From positions 5,022,001-5,086,000 of the forward strand of contig NC_085920.1 of assembly GCF_035222485.1 (NCBI RefSeq): a stretch of 64,000 bases of DNA, read 5' to 3'. Positions 46,907 through 59,694 of this stretch are shown here, piece by piece. Position 1 is the stretch's first letter. Each line of letters starts with the position of its first letter. The DNA is from Podospora pseudoanserina. Its lineage: Eukaryota > Ascomycota > Sordariomycetes > Sordariales > Podosporaceae. The position numbers and the translations under genes were made by a program. Under the pieces are notes generated by a model that was given only the letters and a program-made list of their open reading frames with translations, made no database searches and was not told where the DNA came from.

Positions 46907-49900
46907 ATGGCTACTCTCCCAAAGGGCAGAATGGTTAGCTTTCAGATCTCGAGCAACGATAGGCAGACCCCCTCTGTCGTTGCCATGGCTTCTAATGGCA
47001 CCCCGCTTCCCACTCCTCTCATGAGTTACTATTTCAAGATGCCTCGCAACTCCCCCTGTGTTATCTCGGTCAACAAAACAGGGAAGGCCCCGCGTTTCTA
47101 CAGCGACCCTCTGTCTATCCCCAAGCGCGATATCGAGTCTTGGAATCAAGCCAAAATTGAGAAGGAGGCACGCACGATCCGGGCTCAGCACCCTGCTTTG
47201 GCAGACAGTGTCATTCGTCCAACCTCTTGGGAGGATCTGTACAGGTACTATGACGCTCATGACCTTTGGCTTCAAGGTGCTTGGAACCTCTGGTGTGTCA
47301 TTGATGAACTCAGATACCAGAACGAGAAAATGGAGTGCTACCGCCAACAGATGCGGGCGATGCAGAACCTGGGTAATCATTTACCCCTGCTACCCTACGA
47401 GCTCTCCATGATTGGCGATTTTGTTGAAGGTTGGATCTCATACGCCGAGAACCGGCTCATGCTCATCGAGTGGGATGGTTCATACGACATTCTGCAACTA
47501 TTCTCACCGACGGACTGGAAAGAAGGTGGGATTGAAGGCTTAAACCAAACCCAGGCAGCCTTTCTGAGTGATGAGCTCACTTACTGGCATGAACACTGGC
47601 GTGAGCGATATGAGAACCCCGCCGCATTCTTTCCTCCCGATCAATGGCATCACCTTGGCGGGAAGTACGCGAAGGAGGATTCTCTTACAGAGCCCCAAAA
47701 ACGATTTGGTACGTTATTCTTGTTTTACTGGATTGTCCATGCTAATGTGTTGTCCAGTCACACCTTACGACAAACCACTTGCTGCACCCAGTGACACTTT
47801 GCAGCATCCCCTCCCAACGATACTGTCTACGACTCAGCCCAGCATCAAGCAGGAGGATTACATGCCTGTTCACAACAAGACGACTGGTGCTTACTCTCAG
47901 CCCGTAGCGTTCTCTAAGCCTGTTCTGAGCTTCAAGCCTGCGCCCGCTTCCCCCTCTGTGCCCGCTCCTCCCTCTGTGCCAGCCTACCACTTTTTGCCAA
48001 AGGGCTACCCGATTGTTGTCAATGGCACCATGCCGGCGCCTCACAGCATTGTTGTTGAGAAGCACGCTACATCAGAGGAAGCAAAGCCCGACAATGCTAC
48101 CAAGCCAGCTGGGGACGGGGATGCCATCACAGTTCGCACCGAGGCCTCGGGCCCATCACGTATTCCTGAGCGTTTCCTAGAGGAAACTGTCGACAGACAA
48201 GAACAGCAATCAGCGACTGCAGACCCCAAGATACCTCAGAGGGCCTACTCTCCCAGGAACAAGGGCAGGAAGAACTTTCCCAATCCTATCTCAACAAGGC
48301 CAATCTCAGATTCGACCTATGCGAAGTGCTACAACCGGGATAAGTCTCCTGGTATTTATTCAGGGAAAATGTCGGCGGGTCATTTTGTAGCTTGCCCTTG
48401 CGGCCGCTGCAGCACACTGTCACGCACTGCTCTGGTCAAACAGATTGATCACTTTCCAGGAATGACCCAATGCGAGAAGGTTTCTCGCTTTCAGGAATAT
48501 TTTTCCCGTTATGGCGTGATTCAGCAGTGCGACATCAAAACTACTGCCAAAACAGGTAGTTGTTACGCTCTCATCCGGTATGTTAACGTTCATCTGGCTC
48601 TGGAACCTACTGTACTATCAGATACTGACACTCTCGTAGATATTCCCTTGAAAGCAGCGCTGTTGCGGCTGTGGCCTCTGCAGATGGGTTGCCTCTCTCC
48701 CCACTGAGCTCAAGTATGCGTCTCGAGCATCCCTGGTACTCAAAATACTGGGCTCCGAAGCCATATACCAGAACTCCCCCGAAGGCTACACGTGAGACTC
48801 CACGCGTAACTCCTCAGTCCAGGCGACGGTCTCCCCCAGATCAGGGCTTCTTGAACAGAGGCACCGCGCAACAGCAGCATAGTGGCACATCGTCACTCGA
48901 CTCTCCTTCTGAGAGAAAGAAGGTGGGACAACCAAGTATTTCCCCAGAATACATGCGTGGACCTCCTCCGGGTGTTCCTCCTATCTCCCAGCCTCAAGCT
49001 GGCCTGCAACCATCGCCTCCTCGCATGCAGCCGCATCCCGTTGGAGCTACCGAGTATAACCTGGACTATCACGGTCCTGCCCACCGGCAGCCCTGTGTTC
49101 CTTTTCACCACCAGATGGCCGAAATCACTGAGAAGCCTCAGAATCACGGCAACCTCCCCCCAGCTCATCACTTCAACCAAAGCTTTCAACAACACGGTCC
49201 ACCGCAGTGGCACCATGGACCACCTCATTGGCAACATACCCACCCTCTTCCACCTCCTCCGCCCCCGCATCTGCCGCCGTTTTTTGGCCCTGCTAACTTC
49301 GTCGGTCCAATACCACAACCGCCGTATCAAGCACCACCTGTGTTCTACAATCAGGGAGGTCCTCACGGAAATGCACAATGTCCGGTGGATCCCCAGATGC
49401 GGAGCCCTCAGGCACGAACTAGACAGTCGCCCGAGCAAGACATGGTCGGGTCACAACTATTGTCACACTCAAGCTCATCGAGCAGCGCGCACACCACCCA
49501 TGCTATATCACAAGTTTGGGTTGTAGTTGACAAGGCTGCTGCAGCGGAGCACACCAACAAGGGGAGGCCCGTGAAAGCTGGCACTTCTCTGGATGAGCCA
49601 TCCACCCCTATTGATACTGTTTCAACACAGGAAGATGGGCGCATTGCTGGCACACTGGAAAAGCCTGTCCAAGAAGGGGAAAGCTCGGACCAGGGAGGCA
49701 CGGTGGTACGGCATGCGCAGTTCTCCATCCATGATGTGCGCTTCAGCCAGGATATGTCCGGCACAGTGAGGATCCGCCCAAATAGGCGGAATCAACACCA
49801 GGCCCTTCCCGCAGAGTGGTTGGTTGTGGATAGTCGAAGTGCAACTCCGGCCGAGCAGCGGCAACCTTCAGGATCCAAGAAGGGTAAAAATAAGAGGAAG

Positions 49901-51022
49901 CCCGGTGCCCGTCCAAGTTCGCGACCATCGACACCTGTCGACTTTTCCTCGAGCCAGGCTGAGAGCTCCAAGGCTCAAGCTTCGGCTTCGACTGAGCGAC
50001 CCGAATCAGTCACGGGAAATGGTGCATTTAAGGTCCCAGAGCCCAAAGGATACCGCGCAGATGCAGGTGGATCGCTCAAGCTGTCATGGAACCCCAGGGG
50101 CCCAGCTATCCATGTCAACCACCTAGCCGACCAGATGTTACCTCCACCTCTGAGAACTGGATCACCTCAAGAGGGACCCTCCACGGGCCCTGTCCTCAAG
50201 GCCAACAACTCGAAACAGGCTCGATTTCAGCGGTTCGACTCCCTAAGCAGCATCCCCGACTGCCCGGTCCTCCCAAGGGCGTGCGACTTATTCCCCAACT
50301 ACCCCGATCTATCAACGTCTCCGCCCAAGATTGTGATGACACCGGCCGAGACAACCCCAAACCAGGAGATGGCTTCCCATCCGACTATCAACGGGTTGCT
50401 CAATGGTCCAAACCGCGGGATCTCAGACTCATCCCTTGCCCAAAGCTTCTACACCGCAAAAAGCACGTTCTTTTCCAGAGAGAACAGTCCTCCCGAAGCA
50501 GCCAAGGACGAGCTGTTTGTCTCGCCCCCAGAGACTCCAACCAAGACCAGCCAACCATCCTCGTGCACATTGCCTGCCAACCCAATTCCGAAGCTCACAG
50601 CAGCTGCTCCCGTCCTGGAGGTACCTGTGGAAATCCCAAAGCTGGACAAGGGCAAGAGCACAGCACCCCTCCAGCCCGAGACCTCTGTATCCAACTTGGA
50701 GACCTCAGAGCCCACCGACTCCAAACCAGAGGCCCCCAAGCCAAAGTCCAGCAGCACGAACAAGCACAAAAAGAAGAACAAGACCAGAGCTGACACTGAA
50801 GCCGGACCTTCTTCTTCTCAGCCACAAGAGCAGCAGCAGCAGTTGCCGACCCCAGTTGGTTCAAAGCCCAACTCCCGCCCCGCCACCCCCGCCGGCGACG
50901 CCAACGTCAGGAACCAAAAGAAGAGACAGGCGCACGCGAAGAGCAAAGCAGAGAGGAAGCGCTCTGCTGCTGCTGCTTCTGCTAATAAAGGGGGGCCTTC
51001 TTCTTCTGGGGCTGATGCTTGA
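46907..51022 (+). CDS. Large disordered protein with RRM-like segment, unknown function
   Basis: Predicted 1334 aa from exons 46907-47708, 47758-48577 and 48640-51022, phases consistent. The first ~265 residues look folded, with Trp-rich stretches (SWEDLYRYYDAHDLWLQGAW, LIEWDGSYDILQLF, ELTYWHEHWRERYENP). A middle part with CPCGRCS precedes an RRM-like element near 510-545 (FSRYGVIQQCDI, CYALIRYSLESSAVAAV) split by intron 2. The rest is Pro/His/Ser-rich and ends in a Lys-rich, Ala-rich tail (KKKNKTR, KSKAERKRSAAAA). Composition suggests a nucleic-acid-associated protein, possibly an RNA-granule or chromatin factor; I recognise no named family. The gene is convergent with SKT5. Confidence 0.8.
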
Positions 51023-51463
51023 TAGACTCGTGATATGTGGGGGGGATGTCATGGACTCGACAATATATAAACATATTGCAATGATGGTGTAAACATCCGA
51101 CAAAAGAAAACAGTTTACAGTCAAACTTCCCTTTCGTCGCTTTTTCTTTTCGTCTCACCCTCGGTTTTTCTTTTTCTTTTCGGTCTTCTAGCCATTAGCA
51201 ATCTTGCCTTTTTTCTCTCTCACAAAAGAAAGCCCGACGCGGCGCTAGGTTTTTCTTTCTAACCCTGGGAGGAGGAATTTGGCTACCGCCTCATCGCTGG
51301 CTAATCGGACTTGGGGGCAGCAGGATAACATAGCTGGCGTTTTTGGTTTGGTCTTGGGGGTTGGTGCTGGGTCTGGTAATTGGAGCTTGGTGCTGGGTAT
51401 GGTATGGGATTTTCTTCTTTCGCAGGACATCAAGGCGTAAAGAACAAGGGAAGAGACAGCAAC

Positions 51464-51494
<31 letters not shown>

Positions 51495-52131
51495 GATGGA
51501 GATACCCAGATGTTCTTACTTTGCGGATGGTATTTGGGCGGATGGGGAATAGATAAGGTATCATGGGATTTTGCACAGGCAGAGGTGGAGGGCACAACGT
51601 CAGACTGTGAATTCTCGCGTGGTTTACAATATATTATTTATGGTTTTGACTTTGTTCTTTACTTCGTGTACTGTCGCTGCTTTGCATGTTTTGCGTGGAC
51701 TCGAGTAGATGGATGGGTTGGGTTTTTAAATGGGAAAAGGGGGCTTTCGTTACCATGGCGACGCTAATCTTGACAATAGGCCGTGGACAACTCAAATCGA
51801 GACTCCAAAAATTCGATTCACCTCCAAGAAAGGTAGGTCCTAGAAAAGTTTCACATATGTAGGTAGACTTCAGTCATGCTGAATCATACACAGCACGGGT
51901 TTGATCATCACCATTCACTCCGAACAACCTATCCTGTCCATCATGCCATTATTCTTGGTCTGAATTACACATCATTTTCTCGCCCATATGCTCAGCATCC
52001 ATTACCCCTTATGCCAAACCCAATGTCAAGTCCCTCTTAACAAACCAAGAATAGAATTTGCTCTTCAGCGGATCCCTCCTAACTACCATTTAATGTTGCA
52101 AAGCAAACCCGTGCTATTGCATTATCCCCAT
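51023..52131. other. Convergent 3' intergenic region
   Basis: Lies between the stops of the RRM-like gene and SKT5. Contains an A run at about 51464-51489 and a T/C-rich stretch near 51130-51190. No gene is recognised. Confidence 0.5.
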
Positions 52132-55100
52132 CTACATCACCAAGCACTCCCCCTCCTGCTGCTTCCCAACCTTACTTCTCGATATCCTCTCTCTCGCCCT
52201 CGGTTGACTATTCTTGCCTGACCTCTTCAGATCCTCCAACCGTTGCCTCGCCTTGGGGAAATCCTGAGCTGTTCTCATTGTTAGCACACCGTCGGTTTAG
52301 TTCCAAGAGATCGGAGAGCTTACCAGCAGCCCTCCAGTACCATCTTTTCGCATCCTCCATATTGGCCTGAACACCGATCCCCACCTCGGTGAAGTACCCC
52401 ATCGCATACTCTGCCTTGGCCAGCCCCGCCATCGCCGCCTTTCTCGCCCACAGGTACGCCTCAGTATCGCTCTGCTGCAGCACCCCCTCGCTTCCAGTAA
52501 GATACCATCCCGACAAGCACAGTTCGCTCTGGTGCTCCTCCTGCATTGCCGCACGCGAATACCACATTATCGACATTCGCGGATCAATCGGGCACCCCAA
52601 CAACCCATACTCGTAACAGCACCCCAGTCTGAACTGACTGAACTTGTAACCCAGCTCTGCCGCTTGTTTGAACAGCTGGAAAGCATATGCCTCATCCCGA
52701 ATAATCACATCATTCGGCTCCGCGCTCTCATAAAGCAGCGCCAGTTCGTGAAGTGCATGCGGGTTCTCGGCGTCGGCTCTCTCAGCAGCGCGCTTAAGCC
52801 AGCTGATTGCCTCGCGAGGATTGCGCGGTTGACCAAGCAGTCCCTTGAGCAGGATCATGCCGACCTTGTACATGGCTGGGGTGTCACCCAGAGTAGCTGC
52901 ACGCTTGTACCACTGGAAGGCCTTGACTGGGTCCTTGCGGGTGCCACCTCCTTCGTCGTTGCCAATCTCGCAGCACACGGCCGTGCGATAGGCTGCTGCT
53001 GCATGGCCAAGTTTGGCTGCTGACTGGTAGAGCGAGAAAGCGTGAGCATTATCCGGCTCGCTGCCAAACAGACCACGGCCAAGACAGTCGGCCAAGAAAA
53101 ACATCGCTTCGGGGTTGTTGGCTTTCTCGAGTTTGCGAAGAATCTTGTTGGCATCAACTAAGAATCTTTCGCGTGATCGGGCGCGAGCCTTGGGATCTGG
53201 GAGGTTGGGGACAAGCACGTCCGACGCTTCCACCAGACGTTTGGCGAGACGAAGAGCCGATGCTTGATCGTTAGCATCGTTCTTGATCACTGCTCGAAGG
53301 TGTTCAAGTTCTTGTACTGTCACGGGCTCCTCCACGGGCTTTGCTGGAGGTGGGTTACCAGCTGGCTGAGCAGGTGTTTGGTTACCGCCAAACTGACCCT
53401 GAGGTTGCTGGGGAGGATAACCTCCTGCAGGCGGTGTGGGCGTGTTGCCTCCATATGGTGGTATACCGTTGTTGTTGTTTACCCCACTATAATTCCTTAC
53501 CGGTGGAGGACGGTCACTCAAATTCACCATAGATCCAGCCATATGCCCAGGACGGACGGGTGCAGGATGCGAAGGTAGACTGTCACTACTGTTGCCAGTT
53601 TGTGTAAGAGGCGACTGTCCTGGCCTGTATGGAGTTGGACCAGGTGGTAGGTGGCCAGGCCCAGGTGATCCGGTTTGTGATGGACCAGGACCTCGTGAGA
53701 AGTTCGGGGGCCCATCGAACGAGCCTTGTTGATGTGGGCCTAGCTGCTGCGGTGGTTGTCTTTGTGTAGGGAGAGGAGGGATATCGCCCGCCATTTCGAA
53801 CACAGCAGTTTGCGAGTTACGCAGATCAGGCTGAGATTTGGCTCTGCTAACCTCAGGCTGTCGACCCGGCCCGTTTCGAGGCTGCTCTGGTAGTCCATGC
53901 TGCATGTGCTGATCAAACGAGTTCCTTGGCGGTTGTTGGCGTATGGATTCAAAGTCTGGGAGTTCTGATCGAGCCGATGCTGATGGTGGGTTCTGAGCCG
54001 GATACTCTTCATTGGTGCCATAATAATCGTAAAAGTCATCGACAGACGCAGGACGGTCCTGACCCTGACCCTGACCTGGACCTGGGCCTCCATAACCCGA
54101 ATCGGGAGGATTCCTGTACTGAGCATCTTGGAAATTGTTCTGAGGTAAAGGAGGGGCGTCGACGGGAGGATAACCTCGTGGTGCGCGCATGCTTTGCGCA
54201 GTGCTCGGTCTCTGTGGCATACCGCCCCCACGTCCACCGGGTCCAATCGGCCCGTTATAAGGAGCACTATCACGCCGTGGAGGAGGTCCTGGATGGCGCA
54301 TATCCATTGGTTCTCTTGCGGGCATTGTCATGCTGCGTCCTGGAGGCCCAAAGTTTTCGTCTCCGTATCCACCGGGCTGCTGTCCATAACCATGTCCAAG
54401 AGGCCCGGGGGGTCCAGGAGGAGGTCCACGCCGTTGATCGGTATACTCCTGACCACGATGTGGTTGCGGGGGTCCTCGAGGGGGACTCATAGGTCCTCCA
54501 TACCCATTGGGGGGGCGCATCGGTCCAGGTCCTCGTTGTGGACTGGGACCACTTGGACCCCGTGGTCCTGCTCTTGATCCTCCAGACAGATTGACGCCCT
54601 CAATTTGAGCCACAATTTCCTGTTCCTGAGCGAGATCTGACTTTGCGTGAGCTCCTGGGAATGCGGGAAAGGGTCCGTTGCTTCCTCCTGGATTCATTGG
54701 TGGTCCCCGGTTTGCTTAAGCCTTGTTAGCAAGTGCCAAATCCAGCACATTGGTTAACACTTGATCCTCAACTTACCAGTTGGGTCTGAATTGGGACCCC
54801 TTTCAAGCGGGCCAGGACGTCCTTGAGGGGGATAACCTCTCCCAGGGCCTCCCGGACCAGGACCATATCCACCTCCACGAGGAGGATAGGGGCCTCCTCG
54901 GCCGCCGCCTGGGGCAGGTCTCATAGGTCCGCCTCTTCCGTCTCGCATTGGTGGTCCGCCCCTTCCATAACCATTAGGTCCGTTAGGACCCGGGGATCCA
55001 TTTGGTCCTGGTTCGTAATAATCTTGCTGCGGGTAGCCTTGGTTCGGCGGAGGTCCTCCTCGTCCGTAATTATCGTTGTATTGACCATCATAGCCCTGGT

Positions 55101-55347
55101 CATAACCGTTTCCGTTCCCATAGTCGTCGTAGCCATAGTCATAGTCCTCTTGATACTGATCATACTGCTGTTGTTGCTGAGGAGGCGGCCCATTGTACTG
55201 CTGCTGCTGTGGTGGAGGAGGCCCATTGTACTGCTGTGGTCCTCCAGGCCCGGGCGGATATTGTCTTTGCGGCGGCGGTCGTTGCTGCCCAGGTCCTCCA
55301 CCATACCCTCCTCCAGGTCCTCCTCCATACTGGCCGTTATAGGCCAT
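52132..55347 (-). CDS. SKT5/Chs4-type chitin synthase activator, Sel1 repeats and CaaX
   Basis: Predicted 1032 aa from exons 55347-54777, 54714-52324 and 52268-52132. The N-terminal ~600 residues are Gly/Pro/Gln/Tyr-rich and disordered. Tandem Sel1-like repeats follow at roughly 690-980 (NPEAMFFLADCLGRGLFG, AFQWYKRAATLGDTPAMYK, AISWLKRAAERADAENPHAL, AKRWYWRAAAQDFPKARQRL). The last exon ends in CLVM, a CaaX prenylation motif like that of Skt5/Chs4 proteins, which bring chitin synthase III to the membrane. The acceptor at 52268/52269 was chosen because it gives this conserved end; an acceptor 5 nt further on keeps an open frame but ends without CaaX. The start MAYNGQYGG is the first good ATG. 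It is a cell wall/septum protein, peripheral on the plasma membrane or vesicles. Confidence 0.9.
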
Positions 55348-57825
55348 GCTTGGACACACGCCGAGGGCCTGCCTTTATGCCGTGCTGTGCCGGCGCTCGT
55401 TTGTTCCGTCTTTCTATTGCTCGGCTTAGAGCCAGACCAAGACCCTTGAGATTTTGATCCTCAATAATTCTGCGCGGCGATCATAGTATGGCGTCGGTAA
55501 AATTATGTCGATATTAACTGCTAGCGAGCTGGCAGTGCGACTTCTACGCAGGTCTGAAGTCGACGGCAACAACGATATGGTGAGTAATTATTTTTAGTAG
55601 GAGGGCTTGAGTCGAGTTCGGCCCGCTTGAGCGCTCGTTCGGGGGCGGGGTGACAGATGTCGGCGGCCTCACTAAATCAGATCGCGAGTTCAGACCGGGG
55701 CTCGTAGGCAAAGAAACTCGGAGGAGACTGTCGTGCTATTCGCCCAAGTTTGTTGCAAGGTGGGATCGGGCTGGAGGTCGTAAAAAAGGAGCAGAGACGA
55801 AGGAAGGGTGAACTCTTGAAGTGGCGCTCGTCAAGGAGTGGAATGGCTACAAAGCGGAGCCGGGCGACTGTTTGTAAATATGAAGAAAAATCTATGTTCA
55901 AACGCTCTCAGGATGACAGCAGTCAAAATTTTTGGAGACCTGGGCCTGCGGAAAACGATGAGGCAAAGATGGGCAGGGAGGACTGCATTGTGACCCAGTC
56001 GAGGTCGCAATAAGCCGTCTTTGCCGCGACAGGAGCCCCCCTCCTTACCACGCTGTAAGTGGTAAAGGTGACGCTCGGGTCGTCAAAAAGGCGGGGCCGA
56101 AGGCTGTTACGCTGTGACAGGTTCTGTTTGCATTCATTAGGGGTCTCGGACAGTCGGACCACAGCAAATCAACGGCAGTGCGTCCTCCTCATCATGTTGT
56201 TGTCTACCTACCCTTTACAATCTCAGGTCATCTCGACCAACGACCGCGAGAAGAGGCTGAGCGCTGAGATCTCAACGGCGGGATGAAAGTATCCGGAGAG
56301 AAGCCCCATTCTAACGGCGCCTATTCTCCAGACCCGTTCGCTTGATCCCGGCATTAGAGGACCCCGCTAAAGTCCGCCACCAGGGCATTTTCCACCTCGC
56401 CAAGCTCCTGTGCTGAGATGAGGAAACATGAAACAGCGATGCTTGTCGCCAAGTTGATTGAGAACAGTGCTATTTCTTGAGTAGTGAGGTTGGTTGCAAC
56501 TCTGTGTGCAGGCAAGGCAATCAAGTATTAAGCAGGAGAACGGCGAGGTACGTGTATCGAACCCATCAACTACTCTTATAAACATGGTATATATGTATGG
56601 TCTCTGCTGCTCGATAACCAGGTCAATGTTTTGAACTCCGGACGCGGAGTCCGGTTAATTTTCCTACGGAGTATTCTGCGCCTTTGCATAGTCTGGCCGT
56701 AGATCTGTCAATGTGTTGTCGAATGTTATCGTAACACATAACACTCTGCGGCGGCTAAGTTGTCAGTGGCGAGCATGTTGCCAGGCCCACTGGCCACATC
56801 ACTAAGGAGCACAGCAATGAGATTAAGTACACCGAAGGAGAACCTGTGGAACTTCTTTGGCTCGGATCTTCTACTGCTTGACTGGCTCACTGGATAGGAT
56901 GATATCAACCGCCGTACATGAATCCGACCCTCGCCCATGACCAGTGACGACATCGACATTCTAAGCCTGGGCCCAAGACATCAACAACACATTCTCCGGC
57001 ATGGCGTTGAGGCTTCGAGAACGCAAAGTTCCTTGTCTTTTCCGCCTGACATCCGAGATTGTTTTTAAAGGTGCCGGGGTAGGTGTTTCAGAAGCTGTTG
57101 AGCTTGTCATCAGCAAGCTTTGGTAACATCCGTGCTACCTTGTAAGGTTCACTCACCTAGGTGAGGCAAAGGTTTAGCGCTATTATTCGAAGGCTCTCGA
57201 CGATGATCGAGTACGGCGAAGATGCCTTGTGGCCAATGCTTGTCATTTGTGCCATTGAATGAAAGAAGACATGTTGAGTTCGAGCTTGTAATTGGACTTC
57301 GGGACTCCAAAGGGGCAATCAACACAAGACTTACAAGACTTTGGTTGGACGAATTAGGACCCAAAGCCGCCCTGGGGTTGGCTGTGCCTCTTCTGCAGGA
57401 GAGAAGGGAGTTGCCGCGGTCGTCCGTCCCCATTTGGCCTGCTGCTACCCTCCGTCAGCCGCAACGATCGGTCGCCCGGTTGCCTCCGTGGATGAGTGAA
57501 GGGTTGAAGATCTCATGTTGAGTGAGTTGAAAGAAAAGTGGGCAGCTGGCGGCTACTGACCACCAAACTTCTTTGCCAAGACTCCGAAGACAGAACAGCT
57601 GGTCCGAGCTTCAGAGAAACAATTCTGCCACTTCTTGCCGCCTTGGATTGACCTCATCCATGAGCCAGCATCATAGAGAGCCTCCAAGCGTCTCATATTG
57701 AATCTTATAAGTCGAGGTCGTCAACGTCACTTTCCCCGTCAATATATACGGTTTTTACCATTGTTTCTTGCACATTCCGACTCTTGAGCCACTATTCCGC
57801 GAAGCTTTTTGATTCAACCTTCAAG
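55348..57825. other. Divergent intergenic region SKT5 / CBP4
   Basis: A 2.5-kb spacer without a supportable gene. A 41-codon ATG frame at about 57002 looks protein-like in composition but has no recognisable relative. No RNA genes or repeats are seen. Confidence 0.45.
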
Positions 57826-58331
57826 ATGGGCAAGGTCAACTGGTGGCTATGGACCAAAATGCTTGTGGCGTAAGCTATTACTTACCTTCGTAAAAGTAGA
57901 AGACGACTGACAAGCTTTAATAGCGGAGGGGGTGTTATTTGGGGTGGTCCAGCTCTCGTTAGATATCTTCAACCGACAGACGAAGAGCTCTTCCAGAAGT
58001 ACAACCCGGAGCTTCAAAAGCGCAGCTTGGAGAGGAGGTATGAACGTGAGAAGGAGTTTGACGACTTTGTGGTCAAGCTGAAGGAGCAGGCGAAATCCGA
58101 TAAGCCGAGTAAGCAATGGCTCATTTCTCCGTGTGCAGGTAGAAAGCTCATATGGTGTGTTCTGTAGTCTGGATTCTTCAAGCGGAGGAAGAGAAGGCCA
58201 ATGCCACCAACATGGCTAGACAGCAGAAGCTCACTGAAAGTTTGAGACTTGCCGAGGAAGTCAAGGCAAGAAGAGAGGCCATGAGAAAAGAGGCAGGACT
58301 GCCAGTGGATTCGGGCAAGCAAGGCAAGTAA
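57826..58331 (+). CDS. CBP4: Cytochrome bc1 assembly factor CBP4
   Basis: Predicted 130 aa from exons 57826-57869, 57924-58108 and 58168-58331. N-terminal membrane segment at about 5-27 ([21 protein letters not shown]) is followed by the family hallmark [20 protein letters not shown] and a long charged helix ([20 protein letters not shown]). Cbp4 works with the Cbp3-Cbp6 complex on newly made cytochrome b during complex III assembly in the inner mitochondrial membrane. Length is within the fungal range. The first two introns are about 55-60 nt and all phases close. Confidence 0.93.
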
Positions 58332-59000
58332 AACACATGCAACAAACTCACCTCAGCTGTGGCCAAAAGGATGGTCCTTGTATAGTACTTGTACATGTAT
58401 AGAAAGGGTATTGCATGGAGAGGCGTCTGGGCAGTTAGTTTTCTGGTATCTCACATTCGGCGCAAATTATTACATTGACTCGCGGGTATTGGCTATTCGT
58501 AGTATTACATACACAGCTCTTCTCATGAATTTTGAAATGTCTGCCAGTGGCTGGTGATCGTGGCTCATCATCCGAACTTGCTCTTGCAACGCTTCGGCTC
58601 GGTCAGCGGGTGGTGAGGGTCAGGTCAATAAGCTCAGAAGTGGGGTAAAAGTTATTGCGGGAGCGAAAAATTCGGGCAGGGCCTGGCGCACACAATTTCT
58701 CCAACCACCGACGCCGCTACGAGGATAGAGACTTTGCGAGCTTATCACGATACCCCCGGAGATTCCACGGACCCGAAAATCATCGATTGAAAGAGTACGT
58801 TCTCCTGGCTGATTTTCGAGTGGAAAATCGCCCAGAATGGTGGTGCTAGAGGGCTGTCAGGGTGCATCTCTGCAGCTTTTGTGTGCCGCCCAACCCCAAA
58901 ACCCTTGCCCAGACTGACTGGATCAATTATAGCTCGACATCACCGAGTCTCTTCTGACCATCTCTCGTTTTCTCCACCACCACTTTTCTTGATAGACAAC
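58332..59000. other. Intergenic region, EGD1 promoter
   Basis: The 3' flank of CBP4 and the promoter/leader of NAC beta. No specific element is identified. Confidence 0.5.
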
Positions 59001-59694
59001 ATGGCGGATGTTCAGGAACGCCTCAAGAAGCTCGGTGCTTCCGCTCGTATCGGTATGTTGGATTGTCCCTCCGTCCCTCCCTCATTGTCAAAATGAGTCG
59101 TCACCCCGCACTTGGACCGATCGGCTAACCCACCTTTCCTTGACAGGGTATGTTTAGATGCGAATTCTTCCATTCTGTCGACGACAACAACAACGATGAC
59201 GAACTCGATTCTAACATGTATCTGTGACGAATAGTGGCAAGGGTACTCCCCGGAGAAAGGTCAAGCGTGCGCCTGCCCGCTCCGCCGGCGATGACAAGAA
59301 GCTCCAGGCTTCCCTCAAGAAGCTCAATGTCCAGCCCATCCAGGCCATTGAGGAGGTGAACATGTTCAAGAGCGACGGTAACGTCATCCACTTCGCCGCT
59401 CCCAAGGGTCCGTCACTCCGATACCAGATAATGGGAAGGGATATGAGGTACTAACTGGCAATAGTTCATGCCGCCGTCCCCGCTAACACCTTCGCCATCT
59501 ACGGCAACGGTGAGGATAAGGAGCTGACTGAGCTCGTTCCCGGGATCCTTAACCAGCTCGGCCCCGACTCTCTCGCCTCCCTCCGCAAGCTCGCCGAGAG
59601 CTACCAGAACCTGCAGAAGGGCGAGAAGGCTGACGAGGAGGATGATATCCCCGACCTCGTTGCTGGCGAGAACTTCGAGAACAAGGTCGAGTAA
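59001..59694 (+). CDS. EGD1: Nascent polypeptide-associated complex subunit beta
   Basis: Predicted 151 aa from exons 59001-59052, 59147 (one base), 59235-59407 and 59465-59694. N-terminus [20 protein letters not shown] carries the ribosome-binding region, whose RRKVKRAP follows. The NAC domain spans about 35-105 ([56 protein letters not shown]). The acidic C-terminus is [17 protein letters not shown]. With NAC alpha (24664) it forms the heterodimer at the ribosomal tunnel exit. The frame across the first intron region closes only if a single G is retained between two complete intron-like stretches; this restores the conserved RIGGKGTPRR. The last intron uses donor GTCCGT. Confidence 0.95.
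59147..59147 (+). other. One-nucleotide microexon in EGD1
   Basis: Upstream intron 59053-59146 has donor GTATGT, branch-like GGCTAACC and acceptor TTGACAG. Downstream intron 59148-59234 has donor GTATGT, branch-like TCTAACA and acceptor GAATAG. The single G between them completes the codon GGT with the last G of exon 1 and the first T of the next exon. Total CDS length is divisible by three only with it. Confidence 0.75.

Noticed and set aside
57002-57127. 41-codon frame starting MALRLRERK
   Set aside because: Protein-like composition but too short, without splice signals or a recognised relative.
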